From the NCBI GenBank assembly GCA_009664345.1, contig CP043547.1, positions 1 to 64,000 of the forward strand: a stretch of 64,000 nt of DNA, written 5' to 3'. The notes beneath the pieces are model-generated. The model saw only the letters and a list, made by a program, of their open reading frames with translations, had not been told where the DNA came from and made no database searches. Shown piece after piece: positions 1-8,809 of the stretch; position 1 is the first letter of the stretch, and each line of letters begins with the position of its first letter. Source of the DNA: Planctomycetales bacterium 10988. Lineage in GTDB: Bacteria; Planctomycetota; Planctomycetia; Pirellulales; Pb10988. The position numbers were made by a program, and so were the translations under genes.

Positions 1-452
1 CGTAAAGCTTCTCTTAATTTATGGACTTACCGATAGAATTTCTTCCAAAGGATTGTTAAGATACAGACGGAATAAAATTCAATCCTTCAGTTCTGTGGTG
101 GGGGGAGTGATTGAATTTGAACTACCTCGGACTTGAGTAGAGTTTCGAAGAGTGCTCAAGTAGTGAGTAGAAAGCCGAGCCGCTAGCTTGCGGATTTCGC
201 TTTAAATGAAACGATCTCATCTTTTCTCTCTACAAAGTCGCTCACCGAGCTAGTATAGTAGTAATAGTTAACAAAGAATCTTTTGCGAAATTGCATGGAT
301 TTTGCTTGATCTTCATGATCTACCGGGCACCTTCAACCGTTTCATGGTTAGCTACAACTTGAAGTTGATACTGCCTTTAACGTCATTTTGAAATCTGCCG
401 AGCATCCATCCTTACGCTTCTCAAGGTTCCTGTATTTCGGAGAGTAGTTCAG
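1..452. other. Upstream non-coding stretch
   Basis: No convincing reading frame is visible on either strand. The stretch is fairly AT-rich and leads into the GTG start of the FHA gene, with a GGAGAG Shine-Dalgarno-like element at its end. No RNA gene or repeat was recognised. Confidence 0.5.
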
Positions 453-1967
453 GTGGACCCACCTAAAGAGCTAGAACTGGAACAACCCAAGCGCCGAGTG
501 GGACTTCCTTCTTGGTTAGCCCGTCGTAAGCCCCTCAACCCGAAGCTGATGGTTGTTGATGGACAGGCGACCAAAGGGGAGATCGATGTTCGGCTTCCGA
601 TGACGATAGGTCGCGAGCCTGGCATTAGCCTCGTGATCTCCCATCCTCTCGTCAGTCGGAAACATTGCGAATTGGCAGGGCGGGAGGATTATCTTCTGAT
701 CCGCGACCTCAATTCCGCCAATGGGACCTATGTCAATGGCAAACGCATCCACAAAGATGTTGTCTTGAAGCCCGGCGATAAATTGACTGTAGGCCCTTTG
801 ACCTTTGTGGTGGTTTATCAACAAAGTTCCAAAATGTCCTCGCGCCAGGTCTCTCAACGCATGGCGGAAAAAGCTCGAAAGATTGCACAAAATCGGGGAG
901 ACAATCCCGATTCTGTTAACGATGATGAGCCAACTCCGCAACCGATAGAAGCAAAGCAAACACCCGAAAAACCAAAGCAGCAACCGGTAGAGCAGCCTCA
1001 GAATTTTCCTGCTACCGCTTCAACAGAAGTCCATCAAGTTGGCCAGTCCTCCGCGAAAGCCACCCCGGCCAAACAAGCCAAAACCGTCGATGCCGATTCG
1101 CCAGACTATGCGTTCACCTCAGCCGCATTCCATGGATTAGAGGAAGCGGTAGCCTTACCGGATAGCTCCGCAAATGGTTCCGATAGCGATGCGAACGACG
1201 AAGGTTCTTCGTCTATGGATGACTTGGAAAACCTGGGCCTTTTCCTCTCGGAAGCCCAGCGACTGGCCTCGGACGAACGGAAAAAAGCCAAAGCGAAACA
1301 GGCTAAAGAAGAGAACAATCATCTTTCCGACGACGTCTCGGCTTTACTCGAAGAAGATATGGCCGCTCGGGAGAATGTCCCTCCTCGGGAAGGTGAAGCC
1401 GGTCAGACGATGCTAGCCGGTTCCCCGGAGACATCTTCGCGTTTGCTCGACGTGATGGTCACGGTCAAACAGACCGAAAACCACCTGTTTGACGATGAAG
1501 ACACCTCCGAAGAAGAATCTTCCCAGTCCCAAACCGGGGAACAAGCCTCGGATCAAAAGACGATTTGCCGCTTAATCGCTTGCATCGATCTTCTTCAACA
1601 AGGGATCACCGAGCAATATCACGAAGCCTCGGTCACCGCACAGCTCGTCAGCCGTCTCCAAATGGATCAACTCGATCTCATCCATGAAGATATGGACCGT
1701 TTGGCGATTGTAACGAAACTTCTCAAAGAGCAAATCAAAGCTTCCTACCCCAAAATTAAAGTCGACGACCGAGCTCAATTGGAACGCCGACTCCAAGAAG
1801 CTCTTGGCCCTAAACAATCCGGTCAAGATTCCCAACTGGATCGCGGGGTGGAAGACCTGCAACGATGGCTGGTGACTTCCGTCTCGGACTCCCGTGATCG
1901 TCAAGAACGAAAATGGCAACGCCTGCGTGAATATCTCGTTCAATTAGGCATCGACGTTCCATCTTAG
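453..1967 (+). CDS. FHA domain protein with acidic linker and helical C-terminus
   Basis: An FHA (forkhead-associated) phosphothreonine-binding domain covers about residues 31-122, with the diagnostic GR (53-54), SRKH (68-71) and NSANGTYVNG (87-96) motifs. Residues 130-370 are low-complexity, rich in Glu, Asp, Ser, Gln and Pro, probably disordered. The last ~130 residues look helical. No signal peptide or membrane segment, so it is probably cytoplasmic and may read Ser/Thr kinase signals; no kinase is adjacent. The start is GTG preceded by GGAGAG. The FHA domain is closely similar to that of the giant acidic protein starting at 14375, so the two look like paralogues. Specific partner unknown. 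Confidence 0.85.
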   Translation: MDPPKELELEQPKRRVGLPSWLARRKPLNPKLMVVDGQATKGEIDVRLPMTIGREPGISLVISHPLVSRKHCELAGREDYLLIRDLNSANGTYVNGKRIHKDVVLKPGDKLTVGPLTFVVVYQQSSKMSSRQVSQRMAEKARKIAQNRGDNPDSVNDDEPTPQPIEAKQTPEKPKQQPVEQPQNFPATASTEVHQVGQSSAKATPAKQAKTVDADSPDYAFTSAAFHGLEEAVALPDSSANGSDSDANDEGSSSMDDLENLGLFLSEAQRLASDERKKAKAKQAKEENNHLSDDVSALLEEDMAARENVPPREGEAGQTMLAGSPETSSRLLDVMVTVKQTENHLFDDEDTSEEESSQSQTGEQASDQKTICRLIACIDLLQQGITEQYHEASVTAQLVSRLQMDQLDLIHEDMDRLAIVTKLLKEQIKASYPKIKVDDRAQLERRLQEALGPKQSGQDSQLDRGVEDLQRWLVTSVSDSRDRQERKWQRLREYLVQLGIDVPS

Positions 1968-1979
1968 ACCTTGCCTTCC

Positions 1980-3341
1980 TTAGGCGATTGCTTCTTTTTC
2001 TAAAGTCTCCTCGGGGTCGCGAGGCTGCGTCGCGAAAGGCATCCCCAGGGTGATGACTCCAAAAATTCCGGCAAAGAGCAACAGCGAGAGATCGAAACTC
2101 CCTAAAAAGTCATAAACGACCCCCATCAAAAATGGCCCCAACGCACTTCCCGCCACACACGCAGACCAGTTGATTCCACGAATTTTCCCTAAGTGAATCC
2201 GGCCATAGTAGCGTGCCCAAACGGTATTTCCTACGGCCATGATCAGGCCCTGTGCTGCTCCAAAAACCCAGGCGAAACTATAAATCTGCAACTCGGTGGC
2301 TGCCCCCCACAACATGAATGTTCCCGCCGTCAAACCCGCCGCTCCGACAAACATGAGCCAATTCAACGGAGCCCGATCCGAAAGCCATCCTCCAATAAAC
2401 TGGGCAATCGCCATCGAAAGCGCCATCCAGAGAAACATCACTTCCCCCGTCTCTTCCGTAAATTGTCGCGATTCCAAGAAGGGAAAGATTTGAAAGATAA
2501 TGGCCGTGGCAATCATGGCCCAACCAGCATTCAGGGCCAACAGTCCCCAAAAGGCCCTGGTATGAAACGACTCCTGTAAAGTCCAATCGCGTGGAGTCTT
2601 TACTTTCTTTTGCGGTGAAGCCGCTTCGCGTTGATCGAGTAAATTTAAATAAGCATGACTGTCAGGAACTTCGTCCAACTCTTCCGGACGACTACGATAG
2701 AAAATCCATAAACAGGGTATCAAACCCAACCAAAGAATCCCGGTCCACGTTCGAAAGGCCCCTCTCCACTCTACATTGTCTATCAACCATAAATTAAACA
2801 TCGGGACCACGGCCATCGCACCCGCCATCCCTACATTCATTAAACCTGACACAAATCCCAACCGGCGATGAAACCACATGGCCAATGCATTTGAAGCCAA
2901 TAAAGAAAGTGCACCTTGCCCCCATAACCGCAGTTGTAGAAAAGCAAAGAAAAGAAGGATGCCACTATTCACAAAAGAAGTAAACAGACAACCTATCCCT
3001 AATAGAAAAACAACCGCTAACATCGTTGGACGAATTCCATAATGGTCCATACAAGGCCCAATCAACAACAATGGAAAACTTGCAATCATCGTTCCAAAGA
3101 GATAAGCCGTTGAAAGCTGTGTGGAGGTTAAATTCAATGCTTCCTGTAAAGAGGGATTAAAGGGAGAAATCCCAAAGGTTTGCCCCGGGCTCGTACAGAT
3201 ACTTGCCGCCATGGCTAAAAACAAAATGACCCAACCATAGAAAAAACGGGACTTTATCGCTGTTGAAGAGGGGATAGTCTCCGAAGTAGATTCAGTAGAT
3301 GGGTGCGTCTCTAGATTCTCCGTCTTCACTAATTCAATCAA
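1980..3341 (-). CDS. MFS transporter
   Basis: A polytopic inner-membrane protein of 453 residues with about 12 hydrophobic segments and a soluble N-terminal tail of ~30 residues, as in the major facilitator superfamily. The first half has the loop DHYGIRPT after TM2, resembling the MFS DxxGRR signature; the second half has GGWLSDR at the equivalent place. A hydrophilic loop (about residues 217-255) separates the halves. It probably moves a small organic solute (oxalate/formate or monocarboxylate-porter-like); the substrate cannot be read from sequence. The full frame starts at TTG directly against AGGAAGG; an in-frame GTG at 3329 has better spacing and may be the true start. It converges with the upstream FHA gene, 12 bases away. 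Confidence 0.88.
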   Translation of the reverse strand: MIELVKTENLETHPSTESTSETIPSSTAIKSRFFYGWVILFLAMAASICTSPGQTFGISPFNPSLQEALNLTSTQLSTAYLFGTMIASFPLLLIGPCMDHYGIRPTMLAVVFLLGIGCLFTSFVNSGILLFFAFLQLRLWGQGALSLLASNALAMWFHRRLGFVSGLMNVGMAGAMAVVPMFNLWLIDNVEWRGAFRTWTGILWLGLIPCLWIFYRSRPEELDEVPDSHAYLNLLDQREAASPQKKVKTPRDWTLQESFHTRAFWGLLALNAGWAMIATAIIFQIFPFLESRQFTEETGEVMFLWMALSMAIAQFIGGWLSDRAPLNWLMFVGAAGLTAGTFMLWGAATELQIYSFAWVFGAAQGLIMAVGNTVWARYYGRIHLGKIRGINWSACVAGSALGPFLMGVVYDFLGSFDLSLLLFAGIFGVITLGMPFATQPRDPEETLEKEAIA

Positions 3342-3821
3342 CCTTCCTGGATGTAGTAATCTATGGAAACACGCAAAGATATTTCCTCGTTATAAACTGT
3401 GAAAAGTGTTTAAATACCGCATACTAAAAACTGGTCAATCTATTTAAAAATATTCCTTTACTTTCCGCGACTTCTTGTAAAGATAAAAGAGAGTCAAGTT
3501 ACAATAGAGGGAAGACGTTTCGGAAGCTGTAGAAAAATTGTTTGTCAGATTTTTTTATAATTTTGAAGATCTAGTTTTCTTCCTTTTGCGTTTATCCATT
3601 CAGAAGCGGGAGTTGAAACATGACAAATCAACAGGCTTCCTATTTATTGGAACCAACACTTTCTTTTACTTATCCTTTCTGAATTACGTAACTTGTTAAA
3701 TTTAACAAATTATGTTTTTCGAGTGTGTGACATAAACAATATTTAACTATTCCCAAGTTTTACTTGAGAGTGACCACGAACTTCACCACTCAAAGACATT
3801 TCTTTCATATAGGTAATAATC
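3342..3821. other. AT-rich divergent intergenic region
   Basis: About 480 bases between the divergent MFS gene and the Pro-rich secreted protein. It is markedly AT-rich, has no supported frame, and holds one perfect 16-bp palindrome at 3693-3708. Promoters for both flanking genes are expected here but no clear -35/-10 pair could be assigned. Confidence 0.5.
3693..3708. promoter_or_regulatory. Perfect 16-bp palindrome, candidate operator
   Basis: TTGTTAAATTTAACAA reads identically on both strands and lies 114 bases before the ATG of the secreted protein, in the divergent promoter region. The symmetry fits a dimeric repressor site, but AT-rich DNA produces such palindromes by chance and no regulator is encoded next to it. 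Confidence 0.3.
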
Positions 3822-4589
3822 ATGACACTTCACACTTCTTCATTTGTCTCGGCGTTCATGTTGTTTGCTTTGTCGAGTGCCGGCTTCGCTCAATTGCGTC
3901 CGATGCCTTCGGCCCCAGTCAATCAACTTCCGCCGGTCCGGATGGCCCAACAACCGGAAACTTTTCAGGAAGAGTCTTACAACCCTTATTCCTACAATGC
4001 GAATGAATACGATTACGAGGCGAACCAACAACCCCGTTTAGCTCCGACAAACAATGCCGCTCCGGTCGATGAATACGGCTGGACCGTTCCGACGGAACCA
4101 ACTTCTTACGATCCAGAAACTCCGACTATGAAGTTGACCCCGGTTTCGCAACCGAGTTCGCCTACGACATCCAATCCATCGTATCGTCCAGCGACCTATC
4201 AACATCCGGCAACCAATGCAACGTATCAGTATGAAGCACCCAGCCCGGCGGTTCCGACTCAACCGACCTCGCCGAATCCTTATTATGGAGTACAAGCCAA
4301 TTATCCGGAAGTGACGCCGAATCGAGTAGTGCAACCCACGGGTTATACGCAACCTTATACCAGCTACCAACCGGTTACCCCGACGCTTCCCGCAACCCCG
4401 GCTCTGCCAAACGCTTGCTGCGACCCCTGCACGCCACAGGTGACCTATTCGCCGCCGGTTTGTGATCCATGTTCTCCGGTGGCTGCCCCGGTTGATCCGC
4501 ACTATGTTGGTCGAGGTCTCTTTGGCTCCCAAAAATTGTATATTGACGGGCAGCCAGTACGTAACTTCTTACGATTCTTGACTTTCTAG
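3822..4589 (+). CDS. Secreted Pro/Thr/Tyr/Gln-rich protein
   Basis: Unrecognised family. The first ~23 residues are a typical signal peptide (short polar start, hydrophobic core, cleavage near GFA-Q). The rest is rich in Pro, Thr, Tyr, Asn and Gln with loosely repeated YxP and QPT patterns, probably extended and disordered. Near the end are two CDPC-type cysteine clusters (CCDPC, CDPC) and then a short ordered-looking tail with LFGSQ and FLRFL. It resembles poorly characterised planctomycete cell-surface proteins; an envelope or matrix role is a guess. A strong Rho-independent terminator follows 46 bases after the stop, so it is probably a single-gene transcript. Confidence 0.7.
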   Translation: MTLHTSSFVSAFMLFALSSAGFAQLRPMPSAPVNQLPPVRMAQQPETFQEESYNPYSYNANEYDYEANQQPRLAPTNNAAPVDEYGWTVPTEPTSYDPETPTMKLTPVSQPSSPTTSNPSYRPATYQHPATNATYQYEAPSPAVPTQPTSPNPYYGVQANYPEVTPNRVVQPTGYTQPYTSYQPVTPTLPATPALPNACCDPCTPQVTYSPPVCDPCSPVAAPVDPHYVGRGLFGSQKLYIDGQPVRNFLRFLTF

Positions 4590-4635
4590 CGAAATTACAA
4601 TCGTTGACCTAGAACCAAATTGAAGCTCTTCCAAA

Positions 4636-4672
4636 GAAGCCAAGCCTTTCTCGGTTTGGCTTCTTTTCTTTT
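4636..4672 (+). terminator. Rho-independent terminator
   Basis: An 11-bp stem (4636-4646 with 4653-4663, one G-U pair) closes a six-base loop and is followed by a T-rich tract. It lies just after the secreted protein gene and ends its transcript. Confidence 0.85.
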
Positions 4673-4905
4673 TGAAGTGGACTTTACCGGGGCTTGAAAT
4701 CAAAGGGAGACAAAGGCTGAGCCTTGCGAAAACAGGGAAAAAGATCTAAGTTGAAGGTTATCTTCCCCCTACAATCTCTTTAGGAGCCGCAGCAGAAAGA
4801 TGCCTGAGTTTTGCACGTTGCGGTCGGTTGAAGAGATTGCTTACCTTCTTCAAACATTCGAAAACTCTCTGATGGACCCGTAGAGTTTTTTGGAGTGATA
4901 TCACG

Positions 4906-5625
4906 ATGAGTGACGACTTTGACATTGCGAGTCTTTCCGACTACCTTCATTTAGAGCAAGGAAAAGTCACGCGACTTGTTGAAAAAGGGCGAATCCCCGG
5001 CAGACGCGTTGGAGGCCAGTGGCGTTTTTCCCCCAGCGAAATTCATCGTTGGTTGGAAGAACAAGTTGGCGTTTCCGATGAAACGCAACTCGCTCGGTTT
5101 GAAACCGCCATGGAAGATACCCCGGCAGGTTATGAACCGATGTCGGAGGCTTTTTCGATCTGGGGAATGCTTCCACCAGAGCAAATGCGAATTCCCTTGA
5201 AAGGCCGATCGAAAGCCTCTGTCATTAAGGAAATGGTGGATTTGGCCACCGAAAGCGGAAAGTTATGGGACCCGGATCGGATGGAACGGGCAGTCCGCCA
5301 ACGGGAAGACCTGCATCCTACGGCTTTGGATAATGGAATTGCCTTGCTTCACCCTCGCAGGCCGCTGCCGGATGCGATCGAAGATACTTTTCTCTGTTGT
5401 GGCAAGTCGATGTCCGGCGTCCCATTCGGGGGAAGTGGACTCACTTCGCTCTTTTTCTTGATTTGCTCCACGGATGACCGAGTTCACTTGCGAATCCTGG
5501 CCCGACTCACACGAGTCTTGAATCAGCCGCATTGCATCGACAACCTTCTTGAACAAAACGATGCCTACGACTTTCGCCAGGTATTGAAAGAGCAGGAAGA
5601 AAAAATCGCTGGCGAACTGGATTGA
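4906..5625 (+). CDS. Excisionase-type HTH fused to PTS EIIA-like domain
   Basis: Two domains in 239 residues. Residues 6-52 match the excisionase/MerR-like helix-turn-helix used for DNA binding (DYLHLE, GRIPGRRVGGQWRF, EIHRWLEE). Residues 88-235 match the PTS EIIA type-2 (fructose/PtsN) phosphoacceptor domain, with the His in GIALLHPR (about H149) at the active-site position. EIIA domains of the nitrogen PTS are regulatory, so this may be a phosphorylation-controlled transcription or signalling factor. No EI or HPr gene is in the window. The stop overlaps the TTG of the next gene (ATTGA), suggesting co-translation. Start ATG lies in a weak SD context. Confidence 0.82.
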   Translation: MSDDFDIASLSDYLHLEQGKVTRLVEKGRIPGRRVGGQWRFSPSEIHRWLEEQVGVSDETQLARFETAMEDTPAGYEPMSEAFSIWGMLPPEQMRIPLKGRSKASVIKEMVDLATESGKLWDPDRMERAVRQREDLHPTALDNGIALLHPRRPLPDAIEDTFLCCGKSMSGVPFGGSGLTSLFFLICSTDDRVHLRILARLTRVLNQPHCIDNLLEQNDAYDFRQVLKEQEEKIAGELD

Positions 5626-6494
5626 GTTCAACAAAATTCTTACTATCCCCGAGTAACCCTTCCATGAACGCTTTTTCTTCCTTGGTGGTTTTGCAAAATC
5701 CGCAACGGGAAGAATTTGCCGATGCTCTGGGTATTTTACAAGATCATTCCCACGTCGAGATTGTTTCGCAACTTTCAGAGGGGAAGATTTCATCCGGCGA
5801 AAATCTATCCCCTGATTTCATCTTGCTTTGTCAAGAACACCCCAACGAATTCTCTAAGAATGAGATTGAATCTTGGCGGCAAGAGTTGCCACTTGCTCGA
5901 TGGGCGATTCTTTATGGAAGTTGGTGTGAAGGGGAATTGCGAACCGGGCATCCACCGGAGGGGATTAGCCGTTGGCCTTGGTATGAAGGAAAACCACGGC
6001 TGGAAATGATTTTTCAAGGCTGGCAACGAAATCAAATCACCGAACTTGACCGCCCCGTGACAGAGACGCCTCTCGAAAAATCGCTCCTTTACCAATCTTT
6101 TCAATACCGCAATTTTGGCGATTGGGCGATTCTCCACGATCAAGGGGTGCAAAACAATTGGCTGGTCGCCTGCTGCCGACAAGAAAAAATCTCCGCCATT
6201 TCCTTCGCCAACAAAGACTCTCAAGATTTTGAAACTTGGCTCAAATCACGAGCGACACCTCCAGGTATTCTCTGGGATACCGACCGGTTCGATGAAAGAA
6301 GCTTTGAGAGACTTAAGGACTGGCTCTCTCTGACTACCGAGCAACGTTTGATTGTCTTGAGTCATTTTCCCCGCTGGCAAGATCGTGAACGAATCCGCGA
6401 TTTTCCCAATGCTTCCCTATTAGGGAAACCGTTCGCTCTCGACTTGCTCTTTCATTGCATGAGCCGACCGGTCTATTCAAACCCCATCTCTTGA
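5622..6494 (+). CDS. Unknown protein coupled to the HTH-EIIA gene
   Basis: Not recognised. The 290-residue frame begins with TTG overlapping the upstream stop; an in-frame ATG at 5664 (residue 15) is an alternative. The first ~100 residues alternate short hydrophobic strands and helices (LVVLQNP, PDFILLCQEHP, WAILYGSWCEGE) in a way reminiscent of a receiver-like or flavodoxin fold, and the C-terminal part has a second such pattern (RLIVLSHFPRWQDR, ASLLGKPF). It has no signal peptide or membrane segment. The K-P motif near the end would fit a pseudo-receiver domain, but this is inference. Its 3' end overlaps the convergent kinase gene by 22 bases. Confidence 0.6.
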   Translation: MSSTKFLLSPSNPSMNAFSSLVVLQNPQREEFADALGILQDHSHVEIVSQLSEGKISSGENLSPDFILLCQEHPNEFSKNEIESWRQELPLARWAILYGSWCEGELRTGHPPEGISRWPWYEGKPRLEMIFQGWQRNQITELDRPVTETPLEKSLLYQSFQYRNFGDWAILHDQGVQNNWLVACCRQEKISAISFANKDSQDFETWLKSRATPPGILWDTDRFDERSFERLKDWLSLTTEQRLIVLSHFPRWQDRERIRDFPNASLLGKPFALDLLFHCMSRPVYSNPIS

Positions 6495-7246
6495 GCGAAT
6501 TGCCGTTGTAATTGAGGGAGGTCTTTCCAATTCTGCAAGAATCTGGCAGCGTCTCGCCGTTGTGATCTCCGAAAAGCCCGCTCCGAACGAAAAAACTTGG
6601 TGGCATCCAGATCGATAACCGAGAGTTCCTTCTTCCCCACCACCACGTTGATTCCTTTTAAATCCCCGTGATAACAGCGGGCCGCTTCCAACTTTCGCCA
6701 CAAGATGCCAAACGCCTGAACCAGTCGATCGGTCTCTTCCTTGCTGAGGGGGAAGTCCCGAATCTGATGCCAGAGCAGTTCACCAGGAAGATATTCATAA
6801 ATCAAATAGGATCGAAAACGCAAAGGACCGCGACGTTCTTCGAGAATGGCCAAAGGTTGCGGAGCCGGAACGCCTGCAGCCATCAGCCGATATCCCTGAA
6901 TCCAAGCCATTCGCGCCCGGGAAGTTTGCCAACAGTGCAGGGCTGTATGACGGGGAGATCGAAGATTATATCGCTTAATGACAAACTGCTTGCAATTCTC
7001 TTCCAATAGAGAAACCGTACAGCGATTGCCTCGCTTGAGGGCCACGTTCTCTTCGACCAACCGATCAGGCTCATTCCAAAATCGCTCCAACCACGCGGAA
7101 TCCGCAAGCTCACTAACGGCAACAAGCAAGCGACACCAGTCAGAACGGCCCCCATCCTTTGCGAAGTCTCCAGCTGTATGCGGCCCTTGCAAGCTAGATG
7201 GCAATACTATTGAAATTCGGTCGCTGGTCACAGAAGCGGGCATCAT
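6473..7246 (-). CDS. Kdo/InaA-family lipopolysaccharide-type kinase
   Basis: A small kinase fold of the Kdo kinase (KdkA)/WaaP/InaA family, which phosphorylates sugars of the lipopolysaccharide core at the inner membrane face. Visible are the likely ATP-binding Lys (VIKRY, residue ~91), the catalytic loop HGDLKGIN (193-200) and the metal-binding Asp in VIDLDA (~212). The frame is open to 7435, but that would overlap holB; two tandem ATGs at 7246 and 7243 follow GGAG and are better starts, with 7243 best spaced. It is divergent from holB. Substrate is inferred only from the family. Confidence 0.8.
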   Translation of the reverse strand: MMPASVTSDRISIVLPSSLQGPHTAGDFAKDGGRSDWCRLLVAVSELADSAWLERFWNEPDRLVEENVALKRGNRCTVSLLEENCKQFVIKRYNLRSPRHTALHCWQTSRARMAWIQGYRLMAAGVPAPQPLAILEERRGPLRFRSYLIYEYLPGELLWHQIRDFPLSKEETDRLVQAFGILWRKLEAARCYHGDLKGINVVVGKKELSVIDLDATKFFRSERAFRRSQRRDAARFLQNWKDLPQLQRQFAQEMGFE

Positions 7247-7408
7247 CACTCCAAGTCTCTTTATGAAAAGAAGTTCAATCCTATTTTTTGCCAGATGTTG
7301 TAACAGTTTACCTTCAATTAGCCTAGAGATTCTTTGCGGAGTCTGGCCGAGTTGGTTCGATACCTTTATTCTGAACGATACGTAGTTCAACAGAAACAAG
7401 GAGAGCAA

Positions 7409-8473
7409 ATGGCGTGGGGACCAATCCAAGGGCATGACAAAATCGTGGCGATGTTCCGTCGGGCAATCGAACGAAATCGGCTGGCGAGCACGTTTCTATT
7501 TGTGGGTCCAGAAGGCATCGGGAAAAGTCGGTTTGCCAAACGCTTTGCCCAAGCCCTTCTTTGCACAACACGCAGCGATGCCGAGTTGGAACCTTGCGGA
7601 ACCTGCCCCACCTGCAAACAAGTGCAATCGGGCAATCACCCTGATGTCACTTGGATTCAAAAGCCGGAAGAACGGAGCTTTCTGCCGGTCAGGCTTTTTT
7701 TAGGCGATGGCGAGCAACGCGGGAAAGAAGGGCTTTGCCACGAAATCAGCATGAAACCACAGTCAGGAAGCCGAAAGATTGCCGTCATCGAAGATGCCGA
7801 TTATCTCAACGCCGAAGGAGCAAACTCCCTGCTCAAGCTCTTGGAAGAACCGCCGCCACGCTCGGTTCTGATCCTGATTTGCACCTCCTTGGATCGACAA
7901 CTGCCAACGATCCGCTCTCGCTGTCAGGTGATCCGTTTTTCTCCACTTTCGGATGATGAAGTGGCTCAAGTCCTTCTCAATCAAGAACTTGTCGAAAATC
8001 AGAAAGACGCTCAATCCCTGGCGGAAAACTCCAAGGGGAGTGTCACTCAAGCCCTGGCAGGTCTCGATCAAGAGCTAACGGACTTCTCTCAGCAACTCGC
8101 CCAAGCTTGGTCTGATCCGCGTTTTTCCTCGGTAAAACTCGCTGCGGAAACCCTCTCTTTTGTCGATCAAGCCGGTAAGGAAAGCCGTCAGCGGCGGCTA
8201 CGGCTAAAAACCCTGGGAGAAAAGTCCATCGATTTCTTTCGAACCGTTCAACAAACCCAGCTAGGAGTTACTGCCAATTCTTCTTGGGAACCAACTGCTT
8301 CCAACATGCTCAAAAATTGGAGCGGTCAAGCAGAGTATTTTGCGGAAGAGGCGATCGAAGTGACGATTGAAATGATGCAACACGTTGATCGCAATGTGCA
8401 TCTTACGACGGCCATCGAAGGATGGTGGGATCAAATGGCCAAAACCCGCGAAAAATGTTTACAACAGGCTTGA
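7409..8473 (+). CDS. holB: DNA polymerase III subunit delta'
   Basis: The clamp-loader subunit delta', an AAA+ protein that helps load the beta clamp for replication. Residues 33-40 form a Walker A motif (GPEGIGKS), C52, C63, C66 and C69 form the clamp-loader zinc module, the Walker B/DEAD-like region reads VIEDADY, and LLKLLEEPP precedes the sensor-1 strand. A long C-terminal helical domain completes the ~354-residue protein, a normal length for HolB. Start chosen at 7409, where AAGGAG sits seven bases upstream; the frame is open further upstream but without conserved residues. DnaX/gamma is the alternative, but the length favours delta'. Confidence 0.9.
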   Translation: MAWGPIQGHDKIVAMFRRAIERNRLASTFLFVGPEGIGKSRFAKRFAQALLCTTRSDAELEPCGTCPTCKQVQSGNHPDVTWIQKPEERSFLPVRLFLGDGEQRGKEGLCHEISMKPQSGSRKIAVIEDADYLNAEGANSLLKLLEEPPPRSVLILICTSLDRQLPTIRSRCQVIRFSPLSDDEVAQVLLNQELVENQKDAQSLAENSKGSVTQALAGLDQELTDFSQQLAQAWSDPRFSSVKLAAETLSFVDQAGKESRQRRLRLKTLGEKSIDFFRTVQQTQLGVTANSSWEPTASNMLKNWSGQAEYFAEEAIEVTIEMMQHVDRNVHLTTAIEGWWDQMAKTREKCLQQA

Positions 8474-8525
8474 ATATCAACCGAAATGATTGATTAATAA
8501 TGACTTAGAAAAAAGTCAAAGAAAG

Positions 8526-8599
8526 AGCCAGCGGCGGGAGTCGAACCCGCAACCCCCGCATTACGAATGCGGTGCTCTGCCGATTGAAGCTACGCTGGC
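8526..8599 (-). tRNA. tRNA-Thr (anticodon CGU)
   Basis: Read on the minus strand, a 7-bp acceptor stem (GCCAGCG/CGCTGGC) encloses D, anticodon and T arms. The anticodon loop TTCGTAA gives CGT, decoding ACG threonine codons. The T arm GCGGG-TTCGACT-CCCGC is perfect. The discriminator base is U, usual for tRNA-Thr, and CCA is not encoded. Confidence 0.95.
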
Positions 8600-8749
8600 G
8601 GATGAAGGCAATCCTTTAGGAAACCCACAGATTAGAGACGAAAATCCCCACTGGGGTTCGGATTGATTTCAAAACCGTTCAAGAATTGTGACCGGAAATA
8701 CCTTTTTAATCAAGGTCCTTTCGTTGTATTTTTTCTAGAACCAGCAAAG

Positions 8750-8783
8750 AAAAAGGCCCCCGAAGTGGCTGACTTCGAAGGCC
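8750..8783 (-). terminator. Rho-independent terminator of the DUF3500 gene
   Basis: In the minus-strand transcript a 12-bp stem (8772-8783 with 8755-8766, two G-U pairs) closes a five-base loop and is followed by a run of five U. It lies 27 bases after the stop of the DUF3500-like gene. Confidence 0.85.
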
Positions 8784-8809
8784 CTAATGAACGCTCTCAT
8801 AGAAAATGC

